A model generated the notes under the pieces. That model saw only the letters and a program-made list of their open reading frames with translations, was not told the DNA's origin and did no database searches. This document shows, one piece after another, positions 35,801-45,168 of a DNA stretch of 64,000 bases. This stretch comes from Bimastos eiseni (lineage: Eukaryota > Annelida > Clitellata > Crassiclitellata > Lumbricidae): the NCBI GenBank assembly GCA_959347315.1, contig OY365818.1, positions 1,176,964 to 1,240,963 on the forward strand, in the 5' to 3' direction. The position numbers and the translations under genes are program-made. Positions within the stretch are counted from its first letter, which is position 1. The number at the start of each line of letters is the position of its first letter.

Positions 35801-38637
35801 CACCAATTAATGATCTTTGTTGTCACACAGTTGGACATTGTAAATCTGAAACTACAAGAAGATATATGGGTTGGACACACAGTTTGAGAGATGGGTAAAA
35901 TGCAATGATCTTCTTGACACGTCTCGATAGAAATAATGACATGTTTAATAAAGGTTTGCACAGGCACTAGATAGTAGAGCTTGTCTGTCTTGCCATTGCA
36001 CAGTAGGTAGACTTGCATTCTCCTTACGACAGCAAGACAAATATGAATATTGTGTAGCGTAGTAGTCCAGTTCTCTTACCCTATCCACAAAGGTGACCCC
36101 CACGGGTGTGACCTAGTCGTAATTGGGTCAATATCCTTTAGATCATTCATTTATTCCTTCATTCGTTATGAGGATTTGCATACCAGCCTTCAAGATTACT
36201 TACCACTGTTGAACTAATTTTGGCTAAAGAGGACAGTGAAAGAATGTAGAAAAGTGTCAGCAACAGGAAACCTAGGCAGTGGGCATAAGCATGCAGGGAG
36301 AATGTTCCAACCCACTGGCCAGCAACAGAGAAAGCACATCGTTATCTAATATAAGTTCACGCACTAAGGAGAAGAAGTCTTGCCTGCATTGAGATATTGA
36401 GGGGAGACCATATATTACCCTCTATTTCCTCTTTCCCCTCTTTTTCATAAAATTGCAAAAGACAGCTCGATACTGCTGTGCAAACCATCTCCTCTCACAG
36501 TGTAGGAAAGGATGTGCATCGCTGAACACAAAAGCCAAGGGTCAACATTGACAGAATGCCTTGACCTGGTTTACATGAAATCATTCACTCAGCAGTTTAT
36601 CCATGAAAATACCCGATGTACGCAATTTTACGGATTCAGATAAATGCTATGTTGCTAAGTATGCTGTTATGTGCATAAGAATTCAAGACGATAGGTCTAG
36701 AGTAGGGTGGTTTATTTTTAGTTGAATGTGATCAAATATATTCCCCAACAAGCAACTAATGACAAATACAAAATTAATATTATTCATTGCTTATTTTTAT
36801 TTATTGTTAGTTGTTGGCTCATATCAGTAGTCTTGCTCACGTTTCTCAGTTCAAATATCCTCCTTCAACTTAACAAATGTCCATATAAGATTCCAGCATG
36901 GCTGAAGATTAAAGAGTGCAACACGTTTTGTTGACAATAGTCTTTGTTGACAAAAGTCTTAGCTAAAAAAGTCTCTCACACAGAACTAAAGGAACGGATA
37001 TACACCAAAAAGTTCTGCACATCATCGAATATAACAAGGGGTCTTTGAATTCATAGTTAAAAATAATTTAATTAGTAAAATTAATAAACTGTTTAATTGT
37101 TAACTTTTGCCACAAGTCTGGAGATATATCTGCATGTATGGAGGCTACCTTATGTGCAAAGTATCTGGTCGAAAGATGGGCAGTTAAGGTTAGACAGAAG
37201 GTACATTGGAGCATGGCATTTCAGTATGTCAGGATGATAATTTTGGAAAGGCACGTCCAATAAGGACTAGTTATTAACTGTTTACTCATGAGTTTAGGAA
37301 GAGCTGCAGTCCCTTCATTTTTTTTATCCTCAGCATTTGAGGGCAGGTGGAAAGTCCCCTCCCTTGCCGTCTCATCTTCCCACTGACAGCATACTCAGGA
37401 TAGCCAAGGGGTATAGATGGGCAGAAATCTCAAACCAACGGAGGATAAGCAATTTGAAAGAGGTAGATTTATAATATTATTTGAGAACAAAATGACACAA
37501 GTGACTAAGCAGAATGGAGAGATACATGTAGAGGGGAAGAGAGAGGGAAAGAGAGAAACAAAGGAAAAGAGTCCTAAAAGTAGGTCCAACGTCAGAAAAA
37601 GCTCATTTATCAAGAACGGTTCGTGACCAGACCAAGATTATTATCAGTTTCCGACCTGTCTGAAGAATGATAAGTGATGGAAATAAGACTGCTTTAAAGC
37701 ATTATGGCAGAACAGAGCTAAAAGTAACTCTGCCACTGATCGTACTTTGGCAGAGCCAGCCCCAAGCCTGTACAAAGGAGGAGTGTGGCACAAATGATCT
37801 TTGTTAGCACACAGTGTCTTTAAACTGCAACAAACACTGCTACTTGAGTTAACGGTTTCATAAATAATGATCACCATTTGAAACTGATTAGAACGTTACT
37901 TACATGCTGACAACGTTCGGAAAGATCTTCTTCTTTCTATAATAATTACAAAGATTCATTAGAACTTGCACTGCAAAATTAACTTCCAGTCAAATGTAAA
38001 TCCTTTGCACTTACAAGCATAAAATCTGGCAGGCCAGTTTTACAGTTTCACATAAATTTGGAAACACTAGAAACATGACCACTGGGTGATGGAAGACGAG
38101 CGGATTGGTCGACACTCCTTTGTGGGGCAGTCAAGTCCTGCATGAATGTGTACTTGCTTACAATATAATATGCATAAAATTAAATAATACGACTTTCTTA
38201 TAAGAAATTAAGCGCATCTTCACCAAATTCTTCACCAAGTCTATTTCACTCATTATAGCTCGCTTATTTATTCTAACAAACGCAAACACAACGTATATAA
38301 CGAACTGAAACATTACCGGGACATTATTGTGGAGACAGTCCAAGGCCGCCAGATTGTTCATCGTGCTAGGATTCGCATTTCGACAGTATTTCTTGACAAA
38401 TTCCGCGCAGGCTGGCTCTTCGGCAAGTCGGACAGGCAGAGGAGGTGGCTGGTCGTTCTTGTCCGCTCCCTGGGAGGACTTTATTCCTTCACGTTGGCTA
38501 CCTTGGAAATCTTTATTTAAACGTAGCGGCTGCGCTCCAATATCGTCTAATCCTCGTGCCCTAACGATGGCGACCAAGGTGAAAAGCAAGCAAAACTGAA
38601 AGCAAAGAAATCGAGATCGAACGATCATTTCTGCCAT
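17809..38637 (-). CDS. GLG1: GLG1, Golgi apparatus protein 1 / cysteine-rich FGF receptor, complete
   Basis: 25 exons: 38637-38317, 37936-37904, 35547-35461, 34866-34648, 33997-33749, 33356-33161, 32355-32120, 31599-31478, 31089-30985, 30011-29900, 29094-28957, 28212-28063, 27437-27321, 26711-26623, 25996-25879, 25133-25041, 24636-24565, 24048-23983, 23269-23140, 22502-22345, 21706-21605, 20737-20600, 19466-19346, 18816-18710, 17976-17809. Every junction has splice signals and matching phase; total 3447 bp, 1148 aa (vertebrate forms are about 1140-1180). It has a signal peptide (residues 1-22, FLCFQFCLLFTLVAIV), then a chain of about 60-residue cysteine-rich GLG1 repeats (e.g. DDRERFC then GRVFKCL). 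Near residues 1115-1134 lies a membrane helix, ending in the short basic tail CGRVTKRVARQVKNR. Known roles: type I Golgi sialoglycoprotein (MG-160, ESL-1, CFR) that binds FGFs and affects growth-factor processing. The MAEM start was preferred to an in-frame ATG at 38694 because it leads straight into the signal peptide. Confidence 0.97.
18325..18358. repeat. Perfect 15-bp inverted repeat with 4-nt loop
   Basis: TTTCTGCTCGTTCTC (18325-18339), loop ATAA, then its exact complement (18344-18358), in the last GLG1 intron. It could fold as a short hairpin in DNA or pre-mRNA; no function is claimed. Confidence 0.9.
19555..19720 (+). mobile_element. SINE family A body, copy 3
   Basis: Shares CAGTGGGAAGATGAGAC, AACTGGCCACCC, CATATGCTGAGGCTGAG and AAAATGAAGT with the other copies. 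It lies in the GLG1 intron between exons 23 and 22. Confidence 0.75.
20385..20535 (+). mobile_element. Decayed non-LTR retrotransposon 3' end
   Basis: Frameshifted reading gives IWNSLP then PLSLREELL and FRRRLKALLF. This is the typical last ORF2 residues of L2/CR1-like elements, followed by the window-wide tail GTGGCGCTACATAAATG. It lies in a GLG1 intron. No full element is present. Confidence 0.7.
22700..23050. repeat. Degenerate tandem repeat with GGGAGACCATTCCAGGTGGA
   Basis: At least six irregular units of about 30-37 bp between 22700 and 22880 and a further piece at 22990-23050, all with ATTC(C/A)AGGTGGAT(C) and CAAAGGGAG. The same wording occurs in long non-LTR relic tails elsewhere (for example near 59010), so the array probably grew from one. 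GLG1 intron 19. Confidence 0.7.
23395..23770 (-). mobile_element. Non-LTR relic tail, reverse
   Basis: Begins with ATTTATATAGTGCCCCTTTAAG, the reverse of the GCGCTATATAAAT tail. It continues into a GA-rich body with GTCGATTCCATTCCTTAGGA, like other relics here. It lies between GLG1 exons 19 and 18. Confidence 0.5.
26070..26265 (-). mobile_element. SINE family A with tRNA-like head, copy 4
   Basis: Read on the minus strand, a B box-like GGTTCAAATCCCC and the junction GGGCAGAAATTT lead into the shared body (GATGGGAAGATGAGACG, GAGAAAATGAAGT). The same head-body order at 41.2-41.5 kb supports a single composite element. It lies in a GLG1 intron. Confidence 0.75.
27646..28020. repeat. 22-bp minisatellite next to GLG1 exon 12
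   Basis: About 15 copies of a 22-bp unit such as TTCCAGAGTAGCTTCAAAGA plus AG. Two variants (CCAGAGTAGC and CCATAGTAGT) alternate, so the higher-order unit is 44 bp. It ends about 40 bp from the exon 12 donor (exon 28063-28212). Confidence 0.95.
28735..28930 (+). mobile_element. Decayed non-LTR retrotransposon 3' end
   Basis: Reads LTTLPLEMRLLPRS then NLLKTDLY, an ORF2 terminus, then GGACTGGGAGCGCCTTCGAA, AACTATGTAAAT and AATGAATGAATAA. GLG1 intron 11. Confidence 0.65.
29757..29823 (+). repeat. Telomere-like TTAGGG tract, degenerate
   Basis: About 65 bp with four exact GTTAGGG and several (C/T)AGGG variants. It lies between GLG1 exons 11 and 10. Confidence 0.8.
30190..30325. repeat. (ATT)n/(ATC)n microsatellite
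   Basis: Imperfect ATT/ACT/ATC triplet tract in GLG1 intron 9. Confidence 0.9.
30470..30765. repeat. CAA-rich minisatellite
   Basis: ATTACAACAATCATTATATC recurs four times (near 30547, 30602, 30678 and 30729), joined by ATGCAACATATGAACAAC. The 158-aa Asn/Gln-rich open frame across it is an artefact of the repeat. Confidence 0.9.
31695..31800 (+). mobile_element. Non-LTR relic tail
   Basis: GTTGGACCGAGAGTGACTCT, CCTTGAAGGGGTGCTATATA and TGAATGAATGA match the common tail of the non-LTR relics. Confidence 0.6.
31815..31885 (-). mobile_element. SINE family A head fragment
   Basis: GATTTCTGCCCAGGTGGGAT then GTGAACCCTCGAGCTC is the reverse of the tRNA-like head seen at 26.2 and 41.4 kb (B box-like GGTTCACATCCC on the minus strand). 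Confidence 0.65.
32385..32830 (-). mobile_element. Two reverse non-LTR relic tails with (AATC)n
   Basis: TTTATATAGCACCTCTTCGA (32390) and ATATAGCGTCCCTTCAGGAT (32740) are two reverse tails, each leading into the degenerate relic body. An (AATC)n tract at 32685-32735 is the expanded tail of the second. GLG1 intron 6. Confidence 0.6.
32930..33105 (+). mobile_element. Decayed non-LTR retrotransposon 3' end
   Basis: Reads SAWNCHPQSLHLQ, stop, then FRRCLKTFLFPGPITDA, then GAGCGGTGCTATAAAAATGC. It lies beside GLG1 exon 6. Confidence 0.65.
33395..33545. repeat. (GAT/GAA)n purine-rich triplet tract
   Basis: Imperfect GATGATGAA repeats 40 bp outside GLG1 exon 6; the Met/Lys-rich open frame is an artefact. 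Confidence 0.9.
34955..35035 (-). mobile_element. Non-LTR relic tail, reverse
   Basis: ATTTATATAGCGCCACTTCA then CAGAGGCGCCCTCTGCACTG. Confidence 0.6.
35735..35850 (+). repeat. Interspersed repeat family D, copy 1
   Basis: CCCAAGCCTGGATAAAGGAG, then GAGGGTGACACCAA and TGATCTTTGTTGTCACACAG, is shared with 37720-37830 and in part 54390-54480. Wording of this kind is common near the 3' ends of RTE-like retrotransposons, but no coding part is present. GLG1 intron 2. Confidence 0.6.
37325..37430 (-). mobile_element. SINE family A body, copy 6
   Basis: Reverse copy with GCCGTCTCATCTTCCCACTG and, near the end, GGGCAGAAATCTCAAACC. Confidence 0.65.
37720..37830 (+). repeat. Interspersed repeat family D, copy 2
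   Basis: CCCCAAGCCTGTACAAAGGA, GGAGTGTGGCAC and ATGATCTTTGTTAGCACACA match copy 1. It lies about 75 bp from the 33-bp GLG1 exon 2. Confidence 0.6.
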
Positions 38638-41204
38638 GTTTTCTCTAACAACCAATTTGCGCAACGTGGCGGAAGTAGCTTTTAAGTTGATCAACGTTTA
38701 ACGATCGAGCTCCTTTTCCGCCCTACGCAGTCGCCTCTCCGATTAAATCTTGATTATTTTCACAATGAATACGTCGTTATTTTCTATAAGTTGCGTGAGT
38801 AACGCTAAACCGAAAGTTTGTCGCGGATTATCAAGCGCCGCGGAGTAATTTCTCTGATACGCCCTGCGGCTGTGGAATGAGTTGTAACTTGCAACTACGG
38901 GCGTAGCAAGCGACACCACAGAGTTTTCAAGTGGGTCAGACTTTTGTTACAAGTTTTTTCTATACGGCTGTTACTTATTGCATACTATGGGCAAATAATT
39001 CGTCCTGCGAAGAGAAGCTGACCCATATATGCTGAAATGCCATTCAGCAACCGTTGGCGGACCCTGATTGGTCAGACCAGATGTTCTCTACCACGTGATC
39101 GAGCCCGGTCAGGTCTATTTCATGGTAAAAAAGCAACTAATGTGTCAATTTGACCCGGTGACGGGCGCTCCTGTGAGGTACGTTGGTTGGTAAAAATGTT
39201 ATAAGAGGTCGTTGGTATAAGACTAAAAGCAGTGATAGTAGAAGCAAAGATGGTAGAGTCGTAGAAGGTTAAAAATTCACGGGTCTTTAAATGGATGAAA
39301 ATCAGGGCAAATGCAAGGCATTAAGCAGCTTTCATTAGCTAAGATGCAAATAAGATGAACGACACAGAGTGGTATTAACAATTATACGATAAGTATAAAT
39401 AAGTATTGTTATAAACGTCCTTCAATACATTTGCATTTTCTAAGATCTAATAAATTAAATGCATAATCGAGTCAGACGGTGTGACGTCGATACCGACGAT
39501 CTCCTCTTCTTTTTATTATAATGGTCCATGTTCATGTTCGCAACGATAATTTGATTTTATCTATGCTCGGAACCATGTTATAAAGTGACTCGACCGGTGA
39601 CATTTAGGATTCCCAATCAACTAAAACTATTATGATCAGTTAAGCAGGGCTATTATGATTTATGCCTCGTTAAATATAATATAACTAACACTGGCGTGTA
39701 TGCGACATTAAAGACTTAGTTTTGCTGTCGGAGTACATATTGAAATAGTGCATTAAAGAGCAATGGTCGATGGGTTGCCACGGTAACATTTGGTAATGTA
39801 TTGAAAAGCGGTTTGGTGTGTTAGGGAGTGGTGCTGGTGGTGTGTATGTAGTGTTAAAGGCTTAAGCTTGTGTAATCCGTCTAAGACTTTATTTGTGAGG
39901 TCGTTTATAGGCCGAGGGTGTGCCTGACTGGGGATATCACTCTCCAAGCGAATATGAAATTGAAAAGGAATGTAGACGCCAGCTTGACAGAATTTTTTTA
40001 ATTGCTAGCGGAGGCCAATAATGAGGAACTCTCGTTTTCAAGGGTTTTAATAACTTCAAAACAAAAAGAAAACGCACCCACTTGTTGTTAACACCAATAT
40101 ATTATCGTGCACAGAATATAAGCATTTTTATTTACAATTCACGATAAGAGACGCAGATCCTCCAATTTACCACGTCTTTTGACAACAATATATTGTTTTA
40201 AACACAGACACACACGAAGCTACAAACTGGCATCAAAATAATTATTGAGTTTTTGCACTTGTGGACTTTTGATAGCGAATAAACCAGTTTATTTAACAGC
40301 AAATGTTTTATGGGTAAGACTGCGGATTATGGGCCTCTTTCCAAATGCTGCAAGTAGAAGCTGGATTGATGAAAATAATTGTTGCTTAAAAGGAATGGGA
40401 ATGATGAAAGATGTTATAGTAAAGTAGAGTTGGATTGATGCTCAAACTACAATGGCCGAATCGTTTTTGCATCCATTATAATTAACGCAATATAACATAC
40501 TTCTAGTTTGAGTTTCAGTATGAACTATTTTCATAAATCATCCAACTTCTAGTTTTAGTACGAACTGTTTCATCGATCATTTGGAGAGAGGTCCATAATC
40601 TTCAGGTCTACCGAAAAGTAACGTAAAACACACTCGGTAACAGAAGCGACATAAAGCAACATATTATAGGCTCATCATTCGTAAACCTATGAGTAAATAC
40701 TATACACAGTTGGTCTTACTAGTAAATATTTTACTCGTAACAACCCTTATCAAAACACACGTGTTAAGTAAATATCACAGTCGAAGTGATAAGGCTTACT
40801 GTACAAGCGTATTGAATGCTCAATATTCAACGCTCTGCACTTGATAAGCACCAGAAGAAGGCTTGCATCTTATTGAACAATGTGCTGATGAAAACAATAA
40901 AGCCATACTCCAACACGTTCGTTGCCGTAAGCCTAGGTTTTACTGTTAAACAACGCATTTCAGAAATGTTTCACACCCATATAATGGTGTAATCGACATA
41001 ATTTGTTTCTGCAGTCTTATTGTACATTATACAAGAAAACAAACAGTCTCAGTCCTCAAACGCAGAGCAGTCATTCAACAACACTCCAAAATGCACTAAA
41101 TACATTATAACACATTACCATATTTCTTCCATCGTAAATGTAATACCATTTTAAAATGTACATTACTCTGTAACCGGTGTAACATACCATTGAGAAACTG
41201 TACC

Positions 41205-41510
41205 ATATAATGAAGGGCAGTCCTTGAAGCTAGCCTAAGGCAACCATGGGTATGAAGCATTAGCGACTTCATTTTCTTAGCCTCGGCATATGAAGGCGGG
41301 TGATGGTCAGTTCTCCACCTTGCTGTCTCAACTTCCCACAGACAGTGTATGATCAATGTACTCGTAGCTAATTTGGCTAAGGGGGGGAGGGGAGGGGGTG
41401 AGCATGTGGAGCAGAAATATTGACACAAATTTCTGCCCTTGGGGGTTGAACCCCAACCTCTCAATTAATAGTCTTGCACGCTAACCACCAACACCTTGCA
41501 CATATTAACG
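41205..41510 (-). mobile_element. SINE family A, most complete copy (copy 5)
   Basis: On the minus strand, A box-like GGTTAGCGTGCAAGAC and B box-like GGGGTTCAACCCC form a tRNA-like head (about 41440-41505). GGGCAGAAATTTGTGTCA leads into a body with TGTGGGAAGTTGAGACAGC, TATGCCGAGGCTAAG and AAAATGAAGTCGC. This copy ties the body found elsewhere to a Pol III head. Confidence 0.8.
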
Positions 41511-42254
41511 TCGTCTGAACTGTACGGACATATTACAGCCCTCCTAATCAACATCTGAAAGCTTTTGTACACCAACTATGATTGTAAACATTGGACACTG
41601 AACGCTCCTTAAAATACATCTCAAGTACCACGTTAAAACAAAGTCAGATTTCTAAACCATGTTAAACCGGGTATCCAAACTCAACTACAGCATTCCACAA
41701 ACTGTTGAATAAATAATCTGTACACATCTATCTAAAAAGCTCAGGCAAAGAGCAAGGAAACAAGTGGACTGATATCCAACAAGTTACTTGAATAACCATA
41801 CACTTCAAGAACTGCAAAGATTGCAGCAAAATGCACGTAATCTGTTGAGAACTGGTATATTTATATATATTACACAATTCTAATTAAGAACAAAATAACC
41901 AAACTAAATGAAAATTACATGTAAACTTAATGGTTATACTAATATCAAATATTTCTCAATTTCCGCTTTCATGTTCACGTAATTCGGGTGACATTCAAAT
42001 GTGAAAAGACATTTTACATTGCATATTTATCTGATCCATTTTGTGTCTTGGGGTCTGTACGAAAGGAAATGGGCCATTACTTAAATCTTATATAAGAAAT
42101 ATCATAAACAGGGCCTTTATTTAGTGAATTGGGTTTCAAAGTAACTTCATAATGCAACCTCAATCAAACACCATGTTTGACAACAGCGTAACTGTTGGCA
42201 AAAACCAGAGTTATAGCTATTAGTATTATTAATATAAATTGTTAACACCACTAT

Positions 42255-42400
42255 CTAAGAAACAATTGTGGGTGAAGGACTTGCTCAAGGTCTCTGCATA
42301 GTAACCTTCTCTAGGATCTAGGGAGGAAGCTCAAACTGCAAGGGGAGAGGTCAAACCTATAGGCTTACTATGTCTCACAATCGGCTATCCCATCTCAAAG
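42255..42400 (-). mobile_element. SINE family B, decayed copy 3
   Basis: GGTGAAGGACTTGCTCAAGG matches the body of copy 2, followed by a diverged head (GGTCAAACCTATAGGC). Confidence 0.55.
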
Positions 42401-44427
42401 GTCGGGGGGGGTTCAACACAATCAAGCAGATCTGCAAAATGTAAAACTGATGTCAATGTTTCTGTAGTTATAGGAGTAAATGTATTTCAGGGGCATCCAG
42501 AATTTCTTCCGCACTGTTTATACAGGGACGTTATAAACTCCCTGCTCTAACTGCAGGGTTTGATGCATGTGGGACTATGGCTTCACATGTGCTCTTATAT
42601 ACAGATGCAATTAACATTCATGTGGCAAAATAAATATTAAAATTATCATGTTAAATTACTACAAGCACCACATCAATATCCTTTAACATTATCGTTCCAA
42701 CAAGTTGAAAGTTAACATATGTCGCATTACTGTTAATTTGTTTAATGTAATTGTAGCATTTAACAAATTTTTGCAATCAATATTAAATTAAACAGGCTTT
42801 TGCTCCAATCTTACATCTCTATAAAATCGGCTAGAAATGAAATCTAGCATTAAACGTTTATTTGACAAGTTTTATTCAATGCTGAAACATCCTAGATCTT
42901 TCTACAGCTCTGTATCTATCTATCACAGAGATGTAGTTCCTGCATGGCATTACATTACACCATAGCATGGAAGTAAAACTTTGACTAAACTACACGGCGT
43001 GTTTTTCGACTGTACATAATGCATAGCTTTCGGCAAGGCAGATGATTTTAAAAAAATGCACATCTTGTTAAAATTACGAAATAGAATTGCAGAATACACT
43101 ACTGAAAGTATTCGCATGCTATGTACAAACAAAACCAGATAAAAATTATGAATTGGATTTTCAAAAAAAATTCTATGCAGTCAGAGACAACAAAGGGAGG
43201 ACTGAGTTACGGATTTCGACAGAAAAGCACATGCCATTACAACAATACCTCAATACATCAAGGGCAACAGTTTAAGGACGCTTTATTGCCACAAGGCCAC
43301 GTTGTGAAGCACATTCCATCTCCCTAACCACTCTACGCCAGATTTGTGATCATTATGGGACACTACATTTGTGTTCTTGTATTGTACGTAGAAATACCCG
43401 AACTAAGAAACAAATTAATGTACACCATATCAGTCAAACCATAACTCAAGGAAACCAAACGATATCTTTGACATTTGCACAATGAACAAGAAATCAATTC
43501 CTTCTTTGTACATGCCACATGCAGAAAAATCCCAATCACAAAATCATATTGAATTATTTCTTAAAATAAACAAATACCACAATGATTCCTAGCACACAAA
43601 TCATTCGTTAATCAGTGACATTAAGCAATCCCACATTATTACAGACTTCCTCTTCCTCTCCACGTTTGCGCAGTCTAATTTAATAGAACCGAGAAACTTC
43701 TACAGCACCGTAATCGTAAAGTACAGCCGCAATCATGATCCTTTAGAGTGAAATAGGCAAGATGAAAAAGGCACCAAAAACTGGAAGACTTGCTATGGAC
43801 AATCTAATCTAATTTTAAAACTCCTATATTGCAGTTATCATAACGTTAAAGATGTCAATCACAGTCGAAAATCATAATCCAATGATCGGTACAAGTAACC
43901 ACCTCAATACCACATGCTCTGCCCCAACACAAAAATCGCTCAATTACAAAACTATATAAGAAATCTAATTAACACATTAGTAATAATGATACTATTACTT
44001 TCTTAACCAAAAAGTTTCCACTTGCAACAGTAATTTTCTGGGAGTGTTTCCTTAAATCCTGACAGATCACATTAGGGACCTGAGAATCACAGATTTTTAG
44101 TTGAATCGAATCAGTGGGTAACAGTTTGATATTGTAGTGTGTACCTGATAGTACAAATGTTTCAAATCATTCATTTTCGAAATTTGACACCGCCTGTTCA
44201 GAAGAACTTTTAGTTTTATTAGTTTAATAGCCTCCTTGGTATGAAGTCAAACATTTTACGACGGACTCTTGCTTAATGCTCGCTTTTCAGACGCTTCGGT
44301 TTTGGCTTGTGTATTTTTTTCGTGTTTCTGATTTTTAATGTCGATGTTTTCTCGAAGTTGGATTTTATCGAATAATAATTACGTACAAAATTCATTATAA
44401 GTTTTATGGACCTTTCGAACACCGCCC

Positions 44428-44638
44428 TTCTTCCAACATATTTTTGCTCAGAGAAGTGCATACACACGCCTCGACAGCACAATTGCAGTTGTACTGCGAA
44501 GCAATGGTGCGTGAAGGACTTGCTCAAGGTCCCTACACAGTGACTCCCCGGACGAGGGTCAAACCCGCGCGCTCAGCACACACTGAACGTTACGGGCTTA
44601 CCGCTCTAACCGATCGGCCACAGTACCACACCATGACA
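44428..44638 (-). mobile_element. tRNA-derived SINE family B, copy 2
   Basis: On the minus strand, TGGCCGATCGGTTAGAGCGG and GGTTTGACCCTCG are A and B box-like. The body has GCAGTACAACTGCAATTG and GTCGAGGCGTGTGTATGC, matching copy 1 throughout. Confidence 0.85.
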
Positions 44639-45168
44639 TCATTTCAATTCGAATCACATCTACCTTAGGTTAAATCACAAACACTCGTACTAATAGTAAT
44701 AATATGTCCAATATTAAAAGTCAACAAAAATTTATAATAATAATAATAACATTAAGTCATAGCCATTTCAGATACTAAATTAACTCTACACAGCCGTTGA
44801 ATGTTAAGCAACTTATGTCAATCAATTTCTGGGGATCCAAAAGGAACTTGGCTTCCTCTTCCGACATCTTCACAATCACCATTCAGCATTCACAGCTGAC
44901 AGCGCCAGATGAGTTATAAGTCATTCCAGACTTTCATTCTAGGAGCCAAGGGATCGTGACTACCTCATTGGTAAATATAATTGTAACAATAAATAATAAT
45001 AAAACAAATAATACCAATAACTGAACGTCTAAAAAAAATAATCATACGTTGAGCAAAGGATGTTGAAGCAGAAAAGGCAAAGTGCGTGAGAACAGAAATT
45101 GAACCCTGAGCTCTAGCTTTCGGGAAGATGGCGCTCTGTCGCTAGGCTTCCACTTCCCGAGAATGAAC

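Larger units (their letters stand above)
38638..45168. other. Intergenic, GLG1 promoter side to EDEM1 3' side
   Basis: About 6.5 kb with no conserved exon recognised on either strand. The first few hundred bases above 38637 should hold the GLG1 promoter and 5' UTR; no TATA-like element can be assigned. The part below 45169 is EDEM1 3' UTR and flank of unknown extent. It contains SINEs at 41205-41510, 42255-42400 and 44428-44638. Confidence 0.6.
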
